NCBI GenBank assembly: GCA_016713565.1
Contig: JADJOX010000005.1
Span: 248,001-312,000 of the forward strand
Origin: Ignavibacteriota bacterium
Lineage (GTDB): Bacteria; Bacteroidota; Ignavibacteria; Ignavibacteriales; Melioribacteraceae
Length of the DNA: 64,000 nt
Reading direction: 5' to 3'
Made by a program: the position numbers and the translations under genes. Of this stretch, positions 36,998 through 45,591 are shown one piece after another (within the stretch, counting starts at the first letter, position 1; every line of letters begins with the position of its first letter). The notes under the pieces were generated by a model. The model worked only from the letters and a program-made list of their open reading frames with translations, was not told where the DNA came from and made no database searches.

Positions 36998-38308
36998 TTA
37001 TTTAGCGATTCCTACCGCAAGTTCCCAATCAAAATATGCTTCAAGATATTCATAAATTGCAGCAAAATAATTTAACTGGGCTTGGTCATATCCAACGCTC
37101 GCGTCTTTTAATTCCAATTGAGTCGCCAGTCCATTCTCTGAACTAATTTTCGCAATATCGAAAGCTTTCTTAGCAATTTTAAATGTTGTTTCGGCTGAAA
37201 GAATTCTATTCTCAGCTTCTTTTAATTTTAAATCCAAATTTTTTATTTGGATATAAATTTCATTTTCTGTCTTTGATAGTTTTAAGTCTGACTGCTCAGC
37301 TTCAATTTTTGCTTTTTGAACTTTAGCACTCGTATTCCATCCCGTAAAAATTGGAATATTTAAAGTTAAACCCGCTATTATATAATTATTTTCTCTTTCA
37401 AACTTGAAATAATCTGATTGTGATGAATATTGATATGCAAGACTCGCATACAATGAAGGTAAATGTCCGGAAAACTCAACGTCAACATTTGTTTCACGCA
37501 AATTCTTTTCCCATAAAAGTGCATTGTAATCTGGTCTTTTTGCAAGCACTTCATTAAGTTCCATCATTTGCGGTTTCTCATCAATTTTTTCTAATTCACC
37601 CGCGATTTCAAAATTTTCTTGCGGTTTTAATCCTGCCAAAAGTTTTAGACTATTTAATGCCAAGTTATAATTTCGTTCCGACTGTGAAACCAAAGGAAGA
37701 TAATTTTGATATCTTACTTCTGCTTGAAGTAATTCAAATTCCGAAGCTAATCCTGAGTCAAACTTCTTTTTCATATTCGAATAATTTTCTTCGGCATTTT
37801 TTGATGCTTCATTATTTACATCCAATACTTTTTTAAGCAGTAAAGTTTGATAAAAGGCTTTTTTGCTTCCGTTAATAATTCCCTGCTGAGTTGCGTCAAA
37901 AATATAATCTGTCAATTTCTGATATTGCTCAGCTGCTTTAATTGCATTAAACACAGAAAAATTGAAAACCTGCTGAGAAATTACTGCTTGAGCGCTGAAT
38001 TCATTTTTATAATTAATTTTAAATTTCTGCGGTGCACCGGTTGATTCACCCATAAGAGAACCGAAATCAACAAACAAAAACGCGTCTTTCAAATTTCTAT
38101 TATATCCTGCTTTTGCCGAAATTTGAGGATATGCGTTAGATCGGGCTTGCGCGTCTTGCGTTTCCGCAATATCCAAATCTTTTAAGGCAATTTGAATATC
38201 TTTATTGTTTTTTTTAACTAATTCCAGAAATGAATTTATATCGTAAGTCTGGGAACTAATTTTTACTGAAAAAACCAAAATTAATAAAATCACTAATTTA
38301 CTTTTCAT
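36998..38308 (-). CDS. TolC-family outer-membrane efflux protein (system 1)
   Basis: A 436-residue outer-membrane factor. Signal peptide ends VKISSQ. Two repeated coiled-coil halves are typical of TolC: the first around residues 100-230, the second around 300-430. They carry the segments FEIAGELEKIDE and RILSAETTFKIAKKAF. It forms the outer duct for the RND pump encoded just upstream, and overlaps its stop by 11 bp. Last gene of the set tetR-adaptor-pump-TolC. Confidence 0.92.
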   Translation of the reverse strand: MKSKLVILLILVFSVKISSQTYDINSFLELVKKNNKDIQIALKDLDIAETQDAQARSNAYPQISAKAGYNRNLKDAFLFVDFGSLMGESTGAPQKFKINYKNEFSAQAVISQQVFNFSVFNAIKAAEQYQKLTDYIFDATQQGIINGSKKAFYQTLLLKKVLDVNNEASKNAEENYSNMKKKFDSGLASEFELLQAEVRYQNYLPLVSQSERNYNLALNSLKLLAGLKPQENFEIAGELEKIDEKPQMMELNEVLAKRPDYNALLWEKNLRETNVDVEFSGHLPSLYASLAYQYSSQSDYFKFERENNYIIAGLTLNIPIFTGWNTSAKVQKAKIEAEQSDLKLSKTENEIYIQIKNLDLKLKEAENRILSAETTFKIAKKAFDIAKISSENGLATQLELKDASVGYDQAQLNYFAAIYEYLEAYFDWELAVGIAK

Positions 38309-41300
38309 TATTTACCTCAATAACTTTCTTAACGCTTTTCTTTTCTCTATGTACCAATTCAAAAATAGCTGGAATTACATACATTGTTAATATTCCGGAT
38401 ACAAATAATCCGCCTGCGCTTACAACACCAATCGGCTGTCTGAATTCTTTGCCTGCAGAACCAATTCCCAGAGCCATTGGAGCCATGCCAAGAATAATAG
38501 CAATCGTTGACATTAAAATAGGTTTTAATTTAGTAGGTGCAGCTTCAAGCAATGCTTCTTTTACAGATTTACCCTGCTTAATTATAGAATTAGTATAATC
38601 CAATATTAAGATTGCATTGTTAACAACAATGCCTATCAGCATTACGATTGAAAGCATTGCCATAACACTGAAGTTAATTCCTGTAATATACATTGCCGCA
38701 AATACTCCTATTAAAGCTAATGGAATTGTTCCCAAAATCATTAACGGCTGACTTATACTTTCAAGTATTGCTGCCAAAAGCATAAACGTTAGAATAAATG
38801 CTAGCATGAATGCAAAACCCATATCCAACATTGCCTGACCCATCATTTCAGCCGCACCAGACCATTTGACGGTATAACCGTTAGGCATTTTTGTATTCTC
38901 AATTTCAGCTTTTATTGAATTTGTTATATCACCTAATGCAAAGCCGGCGGCAACATCACCTGTAAATTGAATTGTTTTAGCTTTATCTCTGTGTAAAATT
39001 CTGCTATAGCCTTCTGTAAAATTCACTGCCGCTAATTGATTCATTTTAAATTTGCCTAATCTTGATACTACTGTTAAGTTTCCAATTTTCTCTGGAGAAT
39101 CTACTGATTCATCTTTAAGCGTAACGCGGATATCATATTCTTCTCCGTTTTCGGAATATTTTGTTGTAGTTAATCCTTCCATACTTGCGCGTAATGTCAT
39201 TGCTAAATCGTAAACTGTGAGTCCCGCGCTTGCTAATTTTTCTCTATCTGGGATTAACGTTATTTCCGGCTTGCCGGATCTTGAGCTGGTATTAAGATTA
39301 ATTAAACCCGGGATGTTTTTTAATCTAACAAACAAATCTTGCTTTATTTCTTCAAGTTTTGAATTATCGAACCCTTTTAAGAAGAATGAGATTGGAGATT
39401 CACCGCTGCTGCCTGCCGATTGTACGGAGGTAATTCTAAATAATGCATTCGGAATTGTGGAAAGTTCCTGCATATAATTATTCACCATTTCTTTTGTAGA
39501 AATACTTCGTTGCTCAGCAGGTACCAATTCAATTTTCATTAAAGCAATATTTGTTCCCTGATCCAAATCGCTAATTTTTCCAATTTGAGTAAGTACATGT
39601 TTTACCTCTTTGTGTGATGTAATTCTTTTCTCAGTTTCGGTTAATAAATTAGCTGTTTCTTCAAGATTATATCCTTGTGGCAATTCAACTTGGACATTAA
39701 TCATTCCTTCATCAAGCGAAGGCATAAACTCAAAACTTAGTTTAGATGCAATAAATAAACTGAAGAAAAATAAAACAATTGAAACAGCAATTGTTATCGC
39801 ACTGTTTACTCTATTTTTAATTACAACCGCAAGCATTTTTTTATAAGTATTTTCCCAACTCTTGAACATTTTCTCCAGCCATTCACCAATTTTATGTTTC
39901 TTTGTATCTCTTTCCGGCAAAATTAATGCTGCGAGCATTGGCGTAAGCGTAAATGAAACAATTATTGAAAAAATTGTAGCATATGTTACAGTTAAAGCAA
40001 ATTCTCTAAAAAATTGACCGATTAAACTCGACATATTCGCGATTGGAACAAACACTACAATATTTGTCATTGTTGATGCAATTACCGCAACAAATACCTC
40101 TGATGTTCCCTTTGCGGCGGCTTCTTTTCTGCTATGCCCTAAATCCTTGTGCCGGAAAATATTTTCAAGCACAACAATTGAGTTTGCAACTAAAGTACCA
40201 ATTGACGTTGACAAACCCATAAGAGACATTACATTTATTGAAAAACCTGACAACTCCATTAGTAAAAAAGTGGAAATGATTGAAAACGGCATTGATAACG
40301 CGACGATAATGGTTGACCTAAGATCGTGCAAAAAGAATAAAAGTACTAAAGCGGTAAGCACAATGCCCATTGCAATATTTCCAAGTGTATCGTCAACAGA
40401 AGCTTGAATAAATTTAGATTTATCAGTAATTACTTCTAAATTTATTCCTTTCGGCAGCTCCTGCTTTAGCTGCGGAAGCAATTCATAAACTGATTTGGCA
40501 AGATCAACTGTATTTCCATCAGATGCTTTTATCAAAGATAGAAAAACAACATTTTCGTCTTTTTGTTTAGTTATGTTATTTATGTAAGTACTTCTAATTC
40601 TGACTTCTTTTCCATCGTCTTTTACGTTAGCAATTTTTCCTAATTCTTTTGGACCAAACAAGGTTTGAATTTGGAGCTTTTTCATTTCATCAATAGAATT
40701 AAATTTGCCTTTAACTCTGGAAGAATATTCTTGAGATTCTTTTTGAATTTGTCCGCCTGGTATATCAATATTTTCAGCAGTTAGCATTTGATTTAATTGG
40801 GGAAGTGAAATTACATTTTGATAAACTACCCTATTATCAAGTTCTACTCTAATTTCACGCTGCTGACCGCCGACTATATTTACGTTGCCTACTCCTTTAA
40901 TTTGAGAGAATCTGTCTTTCAATTTTTTTTCTGCAATTTCATATAATTCAATCGGACTTTTATTTCCCGAGAGCACAATATCAATAACGGGCTGTGCGCC
41001 GAAATCAATTTTTTTAATTATAGGTTTTTTAATATCGGTCGGTAAATTGCTTAAAATACCGTCTATATTGTCTTTAACTTCTTGGTTTGCTATATCGATA
41101 TTTTTATTCAACTCAAATTCAATAACTACAATAGAAGCGCCTTCCAAAGAATAAGAAGTAATTGATTTAATTTGACTTACTGATGAAACTGCATCCTCTA
41201 TTTTCTTTGTTACTTGAGTTTCAATTTCCTGCGGACCAGCACCAGGGTAAACCGTTTGAACTGTTACATAAGGGATATCAACATCTGGCATTAAATCAAG

Positions 41301-41399
41301 TTTAAGATTGAAGTATGCAATAATACCGAATAGAATTGTGACCAATAAAAACATTGTCATCATTATTGGTCTATTTATAGATAAATCAGAAATTTTCAT
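38298..41399 (-). CDS. RND efflux transporter, HAE1-like (system 1)
   Basis: A 1033-residue RND pump of the inner membrane with 12 helices and two large periplasmic loops. The start DLSINRPIMMTMFLLVTILFG and the YPGAGPQEIETQVTKKIEDAV segment are typical. In helix 4 the family text reads GTLVANSIVVLEN; the two Asp residues of the AcrB proton relay (GLLVDDAIVV) are replaced by Ala and Asn. Helix 10 has GIVVNNAILILDY in place of the AcrB Lys. Proton coupling must therefore use other residues, as in some known non-DD RND groups. Substrate unknown. Confidence 0.93.
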   Translation of the reverse strand: MKISDLSINRPIMMTMFLLVTILFGIIAYFNLKLDLMPDVDIPYVTVQTVYPGAGPQEIETQVTKKIEDAVSSVSQIKSITSYSLEGASIVVIEFELNKNIDIANQEVKDNIDGILSNLPTDIKKPIIKKIDFGAQPVIDIVLSGNKSPIELYEIAEKKLKDRFSQIKGVGNVNIVGGQQREIRVELDNRVVYQNVISLPQLNQMLTAENIDIPGGQIQKESQEYSSRVKGKFNSIDEMKKLQIQTLFGPKELGKIANVKDDGKEVRIRSTYINNITKQKDENVVFLSLIKASDGNTVDLAKSVYELLPQLKQELPKGINLEVITDKSKFIQASVDDTLGNIAMGIVLTALVLLFFLHDLRSTIIVALSMPFSIISTFLLMELSGFSINVMSLMGLSTSIGTLVANSIVVLENIFRHKDLGHSRKEAAAKGTSEVFVAVIASTMTNIVVFVPIANMSSLIGQFFREFALTVTYATIFSIIVSFTLTPMLAALILPERDTKKHKIGEWLEKMFKSWENTYKKMLAVVIKNRVNSAITIAVSIVLFFFSLFIASKLSFEFMPSLDEGMINVQVELPQGYNLEETANLLTETEKRITSHKEVKHVLTQIGKISDLDQGTNIALMKIELVPAEQRSISTKEMVNNYMQELSTIPNALFRITSVQSAGSSGESPISFFLKGFDNSKLEEIKQDLFVRLKNIPGLINLNTSSRSGKPEITLIPDREKLASAGLTVYDLAMTLRASMEGLTTTKYSENGEEYDIRVTLKDESVDSPEKIGNLTVVSRLGKFKMNQLAAVNFTEGYSRILHRDKAKTIQFTGDVAAGFALGDITNSIKAEIENTKMPNGYTVKWSGAAEMMGQAMLDMGFAFMLAFILTFMLLAAILESISQPLMILGTIPLALIGVFAAMYITGINFSVMAMLSIVMLIGIVVNNAILILDYTNSIIKQGKSVKEALLEAAPTKLKPILMSTIAIILGMAPMALGIGSAGKEFRQPIGVVSAGGLFVSGILTMYVIPAIFELVHREKKSVKKVIEVNNEK

Positions 41400-41408
41400 T
41401 ATTTACTC

Positions 41409-42443
41409 CTAATCTATAATCTTTACTTTTGAATTATTATCTATAAATGATTGGCCTTCGGTAATGATTTTATCGCCTTCATTAATTCCCGAAAGTATTT
41501 CAACATTTACATCGCTTGATTTACCCAATTCAACTTTCTTCATTACCGCTTTTTCATTTTGATAAACAAAAACATAAAAATCATTACCTTTCTTTACCAA
41601 ATCTTTTCTTTGAAGTGTAATTGATTCATAGCCAAGACTATTGCTAATAATTGTTATATCAGCTGTGACGCCTGCTTTAACCACCGCGTTGGGATTTTCA
41701 AATACAATATCAGCGTTAAATGATTGTGTAATTGGATCCATTGCCATATCTACTTGGGTAATAATTCCGTCTATTTTATGATTCTGCCATTCTGCTATTG
41801 CTTTTCCGCCTTTTTGAACATCATTAATTTCTTCTTCCGAAACCTGGATACTTGCTTTAATTTTTCTCAGATCGGCAACTGTAACAAGTACGGCTTCTTT
41901 TCTTACATCTTCAGTATTGGTAACAGAAACTTTTGTAACAAATCCGCTTATTGGCGAAAGAACATTTACCATTTTGCTTATGGTTTCCCAATTTGCTTTA
42001 TTAACTTCATACTGAGTTTTTACATTATCCAAATTTTGTGCGGAAACTCCGCCGGCTTCAAAAAGAGTTTTGTATCTTTCATATGTGCTAAGTGAATTTT
42101 CGTAAGCGGCTTTTGACTGATAATATTGAGTACTTGGCGCATCTTCGGGAAAAGTAACGAGAACTTGGTCTTTTTTAACAAAATCACCAACTTTAACCAA
42201 AACTTTTTCAACTCGCCCTCCAATCATTGCGCTTGCCGAAGATTCTTCTATTCCCGAAAGTACTGCGTTATAAGTCAATTCTTTTTTAAAATTCGATTTT
42301 ACGGCTACTTTTACTTTAACCGGAGTTCCTTCATCCTTATAAATCTGCTGCATATTTTTTGCTTCTTTTTTATCCGAAGCGCAACCGGAAAAAATATTTA
42401 GCGCAAGAATAAATCCCATAAACACGAAAATAAATTTTTTCAT
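41409..42443 (-). CDS. RND periplasmic adaptor lipoprotein (system 1)
   Basis: A 344-residue membrane-fusion protein. Signal ends NIFSGC with lipid Cys21. The barrel-sandwich (lipoyl-like) domain is split around a short helical hairpin: SGIEESSASAMIGGRVEKVLVKVGDFVKKDQVLV before it and SPISGFVTKVSVTNTEDVRKEAVLVTV after it. Domains for pump and TolC contact follow. It lies 9 bp after tetR and 9 bp before the pump gene. Confidence 0.92.
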   Translation of the reverse strand: MKKFIFVFMGFILALNIFSGCASDKKEAKNMQQIYKDEGTPVKVKVAVKSNFKKELTYNAVLSGIEESSASAMIGGRVEKVLVKVGDFVKKDQVLVTFPEDAPSTQYYQSKAAYENSLSTYERYKTLFEAGGVSAQNLDNVKTQYEVNKANWETISKMVNVLSPISGFVTKVSVTNTEDVRKEAVLVTVADLRKIKASIQVSEEEINDVQKGGKAIAEWQNHKIDGIITQVDMAMDPITQSFNADIVFENPNAVVKAGVTADITIISNSLGYESITLQRKDLVKKGNDFYVFVYQNEKAVMKKVELGKSSDVNVEILSGINEGDKIITEGQSFIDNNSKVKIID

Positions 42444-42451
42444 TTATACCT

Positions 42452-43087
42452 CTAATTTTTTATAGTTTTATTTTTAACTTGAATTCCGTTTAAAAGAACT
42501 TCAATTTGAAATTCGGCCATTTGCCTAATTGAAAGCTCCATTATTCCTTTGAACCATACCATTGATAAGCCCAAATGGAAAGTCATTATAATAATTGAAA
42601 GATTTTCTGCATCAATATCCTTTCTTATTTTTTTTTCTTTCTGTCCTCTTTTAATTATTTCCAAAATTTTATTTTTATGTGATTTCAAATCATTATGAAA
42701 ACAGTTTCTCAAAATTTCATCATGCTGAATAATTGACGCAAATTCAATTTTAAAAAATAACTCTTCAACTTCTTTAAAATCTTCGTCATTTTCAAAATGA
42801 TCATACACTCTTAAAAATCCATTCTTCAAAATTTTAATCGGATCTTTTTCTTCTTCTATGATATTATTAATTATTTTTTGAATTCTTTCACCATTGTTTT
42901 GATGAATTGCCAGCAGAATATCTCGTTTGTTAGCAAAGTAATGATAAATTGCACCGCGCGTTACATTTGCTTCCTTTGCAATATCTTCTAACCTTGTTGC
43001 GCTGAAGCCGTTTTTGATAAATACTTTTATCGCAACTTTTAGAATTTGATTTTTCGTTAACTCCGCTTCTTCTTTAGTTTTTTTCAT
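42452..43087 (-). CDS. TetR-family regulator of RND system 1
   Basis: A 211-residue TetR/AcrR-type repressor. The N-terminal helix-turn-helix is clear: FIKNGFSATRLEDIAKEANVTRGAIYHYFANKRDILL. The all-helical C-terminal half is the ligand-binding and dimer domain and is closest in length to AcrR. It is the first gene of the adaptor-pump-TolC set, and palindromes 20-47 bases upstream of its ATG are probable operator sites, implying autoregulation and control of the efflux genes. Confidence 0.92.
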   Translation of the reverse strand: MKKTKEEAELTKNQILKVAIKVFIKNGFSATRLEDIAKEANVTRGAIYHYFANKRDILLAIHQNNGERIQKIINNIIEEEKDPIKILKNGFLRVYDHFENDEDFKEVEELFFKIEFASIIQHDEILRNCFHNDLKSHKNKILEIIKRGQKEKKIRKDIDAENLSIIIMTFHLGLSMVWFKGIMELSIRQMAEFQIEVLLNGIQVKNKTIKN

Positions 43088-43106
43088 GATTTTAATTTTT
43101 TTTGAT

Positions 43107-43134
43107 ATGTAAATTTACATACATACATGTATGT
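43107..43134. promoter_or_regulatory. Two abutting 14-bp palindromes, probable TetR operators
   Basis: ATGTAAATTTACAT (43107-43120) and ACATACATGTATGT (43121-43134) are each perfect palindromes and touch end to end, 20 bases before tetR. The second resembles AcrR-type operators rich in TACATACAT/ATGTATGT. Two dimers could bind side by side here, a known TetR mode (e.g. QacR). The match to a specific family consensus is inferred. Confidence 0.65.
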
Positions 43135-43192
43135 TTGTCAATATTATTTTTTTTGTTCATTTGATTAAATCAGTTTTTTTTCGAAAATATTT

Positions 43193-43200
43193 TACTTTTG
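43193..43200 (+). promoter_or_regulatory. Possible -7 box (TAnnTTTG) for the TonB receptor gene
   Basis: TACTTTTG matches the Bacteroidota -7 element and lies about 42 bases before the TTG start at 43242. The only nearby TTG upstream (43161-43163) is at 29 bp, wider than usual, so this is a weak call. Confidence 0.3.
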
Positions 43201-43241
43201 ATAATAAATTTCTTCTATTTACTTAAAAAAAAAGGTTCATA

Positions 43242-45590
43242 TTGAAACTAATATTAACAGCATTATTCTTCATCATAAATTATTCTTTTTTTGCGCAGGG
43301 TAATGTTAGTCTAAATGCGCTAAACGGCATTGTAATTGATTCACAAACAAATGAGCCCCTTCCCTTTGCAAATATTGCTGTGTTAAATTCTACAATAGGA
43401 ACAACCACAAATGAAAAAGGATTTTTTTCACTTGCATTGAAAGATGAAAACTCGACTTTTATTATTAGTTATGTGGGTTATAATTCGCTTACAGTATTTT
43501 CTGAAAATTTTAATAAAACCACTTTAAATATTTTTACGTTAACTCCCAAAAATATTAATCTGCAGGAAGTTACAATTTTTGCGAATAATTTAAGTACAGA
43601 AGAACTAACTCAACTAAGCAATATATCAATGCAGTCGGAAATAATTAGAGAAATTTCTTCCGGAATGCCCGATATACTTCGTTCAGTTCAATCGCTACCC
43701 GGTGTTGTTGTTAACAACGAATTTAAAGCCGATTTTAATGTAAGAGGCGGAAACCAGGATGAAAATTTGGTATTAGTAAATGGGACACAAGTCTATGAAC
43801 CTTATCATATAAAAGAAGCCGAAAATGCGAGTGTTGGAGTTTTTAACGTTGACCTTATGAAAAAAGTTGACATAATAACCGGCGGATTTCCCGCAAAATA
43901 CGGTGACAAAATGAGTTCCGTACTTAACATTGAGTACAGAGAAGGCAGTAAAGAAAAATATTCCGGCGCCGCCTCTTTAAGTTTAGCATATGTTGACGGA
44001 TATTTTGAAGGACCAATTTCCGAAAAAAGTTCATTCATATTTGGTTTTAGAAAAAGTTACCTTGAATATATTCTTTCAATGATTGATTATGAGGAAATAA
44101 AAACCGTTAAACCTTCATTTTATGATATTCAGGGTGTACTTTCTTATCAGATTTCACCAAAAAGTAAATTGCTATTTGAATTTATTCATGCGGGAGATGA
44201 TTTTACTTACAATCCCGAAAGAATATACTCATCAAAAATTGAGTCAGAGAAAAACAACGCGGATTATTTAAGTTCATTGCTTGATGTAAAAAGTAAGAAT
44301 ATACTTTCTTCAAAAATGCTTCTGAATTTTGAAATATCTTATTACAGTCAGCTCGACGATGAAAATAGATTATTTAATAGATTTGAAGATATAAACAATA
44401 ATAGGTATGATAGTATACAGACAATAAGAAATACATTTGATAAGCTCAAAATCAATACATTTGAAATTAAAACTGATTTATCAAACCAAGTTAATTCTAT
44501 TTATGAAATTCAAAGCGGTATAAATTTTCAGAATATTTATTATAAACAAAATTCAGCAGACCTTTGGACATATATTGCAAAATTCAAAAATGTTAGTAAT
44601 TCAAAATATGATACTTTACAAAGAAATGGTGATTTTGGATTAAAAGAACCGATAGACGCAAATTCATTTAAACTTTCGGGATACATAGAGAATATTTTAT
44701 CATTAACAAATTCAATTACATTGAATATTGGTGGAAGAGTTGACTATTTTGATATTAATAAAGATTTGACTTTTAGTCCCAGAATAAATACAGCTTTTAA
44801 ATTAAATGATGGCTCAGTATTAAAAGCAGCATGGGGATATTTTTATCAATCACCAATTTACGCGCAGCTCTCATCTTCGGCTTCATCTGACACAAATACT
44901 CAATCACAAAAATCAATACACTATATTTTAGGCTTTGAGAAACAGTTAAATATAAGTCCTAATTCTTACATGAAATTCAAATTGGAAACATACTACAAAG
45001 ATTATAATAATTTAATTTCATCGCAATTTGGTGTATTTGAAAGATTGACTTATTCAAGAGAAAATGATGCAAAAGGAAACGCAAAAGGTTTTGATGTATA
45101 CGCAATCTTAAATTCTAATTGGTTTTACGGCTGGTTAAGTTATGGTTATCTTGACGCGAAAGAAGATAAGTTTGATGATAATATTGGTGAATATCCAAGA
45201 TATACAAATCAGACTCATACAATTTCAGTAGTTTCAAATTTTGATCTTGGTAATAGTTGGAGCATAAGTCTAAAAGGATATTACGGAAGCGGATTTCCGT
45301 ATACGCCTAAAACCGCTGTTAAAGATGAAGCTACAGGAATTTGGGACTGGCATTCGGGAAAAACTCATTCTGCCAATTTACCTGCTTACAAAAGAGTTGA
45401 TTTCAGGATGAGTAAAATTTTTAATTTCACCAGTTTCAAAATGAATGTGTTTTTAGATATCAGTAACACACTAAACTTTAAAAACGTACAGCGTTATGAA
45501 TTCGGAAATCCCGGTTTAACAAAACCAGTTGCGGAAGAAATACTTCTTTGGCCGATTATTCCATCCATAGGAATTAGAGTAGAATTTTAG
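43242..45590 (+). CDS. TonB-dependent outer-membrane receptor with CarboxypepD-like N-terminal domain
   Basis: A 782-residue receptor for energised uptake across the outer membrane. Signal peptide ends INYSFFAQ. Residues 28-115 are a CarboxypepD-regulatory-like beta domain (GIVIDSQTNEPLPFANIAVL). A plug domain follows: GMPDILRSVQSLPGVVVNN and FNVRGGNQDENLVLVNGTQVYEP. A 22-strand-type barrel ends GIRVEF. The start is TTG at 43242 with AAAGG upstream; there is no earlier in-frame ATG and the signal peptide begins here. Substrate unknown; there is no SusD partner beside it. It is divergent from the efflux set and ends 1 bp from the convergent SGNH gene. Confidence 0.9.
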   Translation: MKLILTALFFIINYSFFAQGNVSLNALNGIVIDSQTNEPLPFANIAVLNSTIGTTTNEKGFFSLALKDENSTFIISYVGYNSLTVFSENFNKTTLNIFTLTPKNINLQEVTIFANNLSTEELTQLSNISMQSEIIREISSGMPDILRSVQSLPGVVVNNEFKADFNVRGGNQDENLVLVNGTQVYEPYHIKEAENASVGVFNVDLMKKVDIITGGFPAKYGDKMSSVLNIEYREGSKEKYSGAASLSLAYVDGYFEGPISEKSSFIFGFRKSYLEYILSMIDYEEIKTVKPSFYDIQGVLSYQISPKSKLLFEFIHAGDDFTYNPERIYSSKIESEKNNADYLSSLLDVKSKNILSSKMLLNFEISYYSQLDDENRLFNRFEDINNNRYDSIQTIRNTFDKLKINTFEIKTDLSNQVNSIYEIQSGINFQNIYYKQNSADLWTYIAKFKNVSNSKYDTLQRNGDFGLKEPIDANSFKLSGYIENILSLTNSITLNIGGRVDYFDINKDLTFSPRINTAFKLNDGSVLKAAWGYFYQSPIYAQLSSSASSDTNTQSQKSIHYILGFEKQLNISPNSYMKFKLETYYKDYNNLISSQFGVFERLTYSRENDAKGNAKGFDVYAILNSNWFYGWLSYGYLDAKEDKFDDNIGEYPRYTNQTHTISVVSNFDLGNSWSISLKGYYGSGFPYTPKTAVKDEATGIWDWHSGKTHSANLPAYKRVDFRMSKIFNFTSFKMNVFLDISNTLNFKNVQRYEFGNPGLTKPVAEEILLWPIIPSIGIRVEF

Positions 45591-45591
45591 T

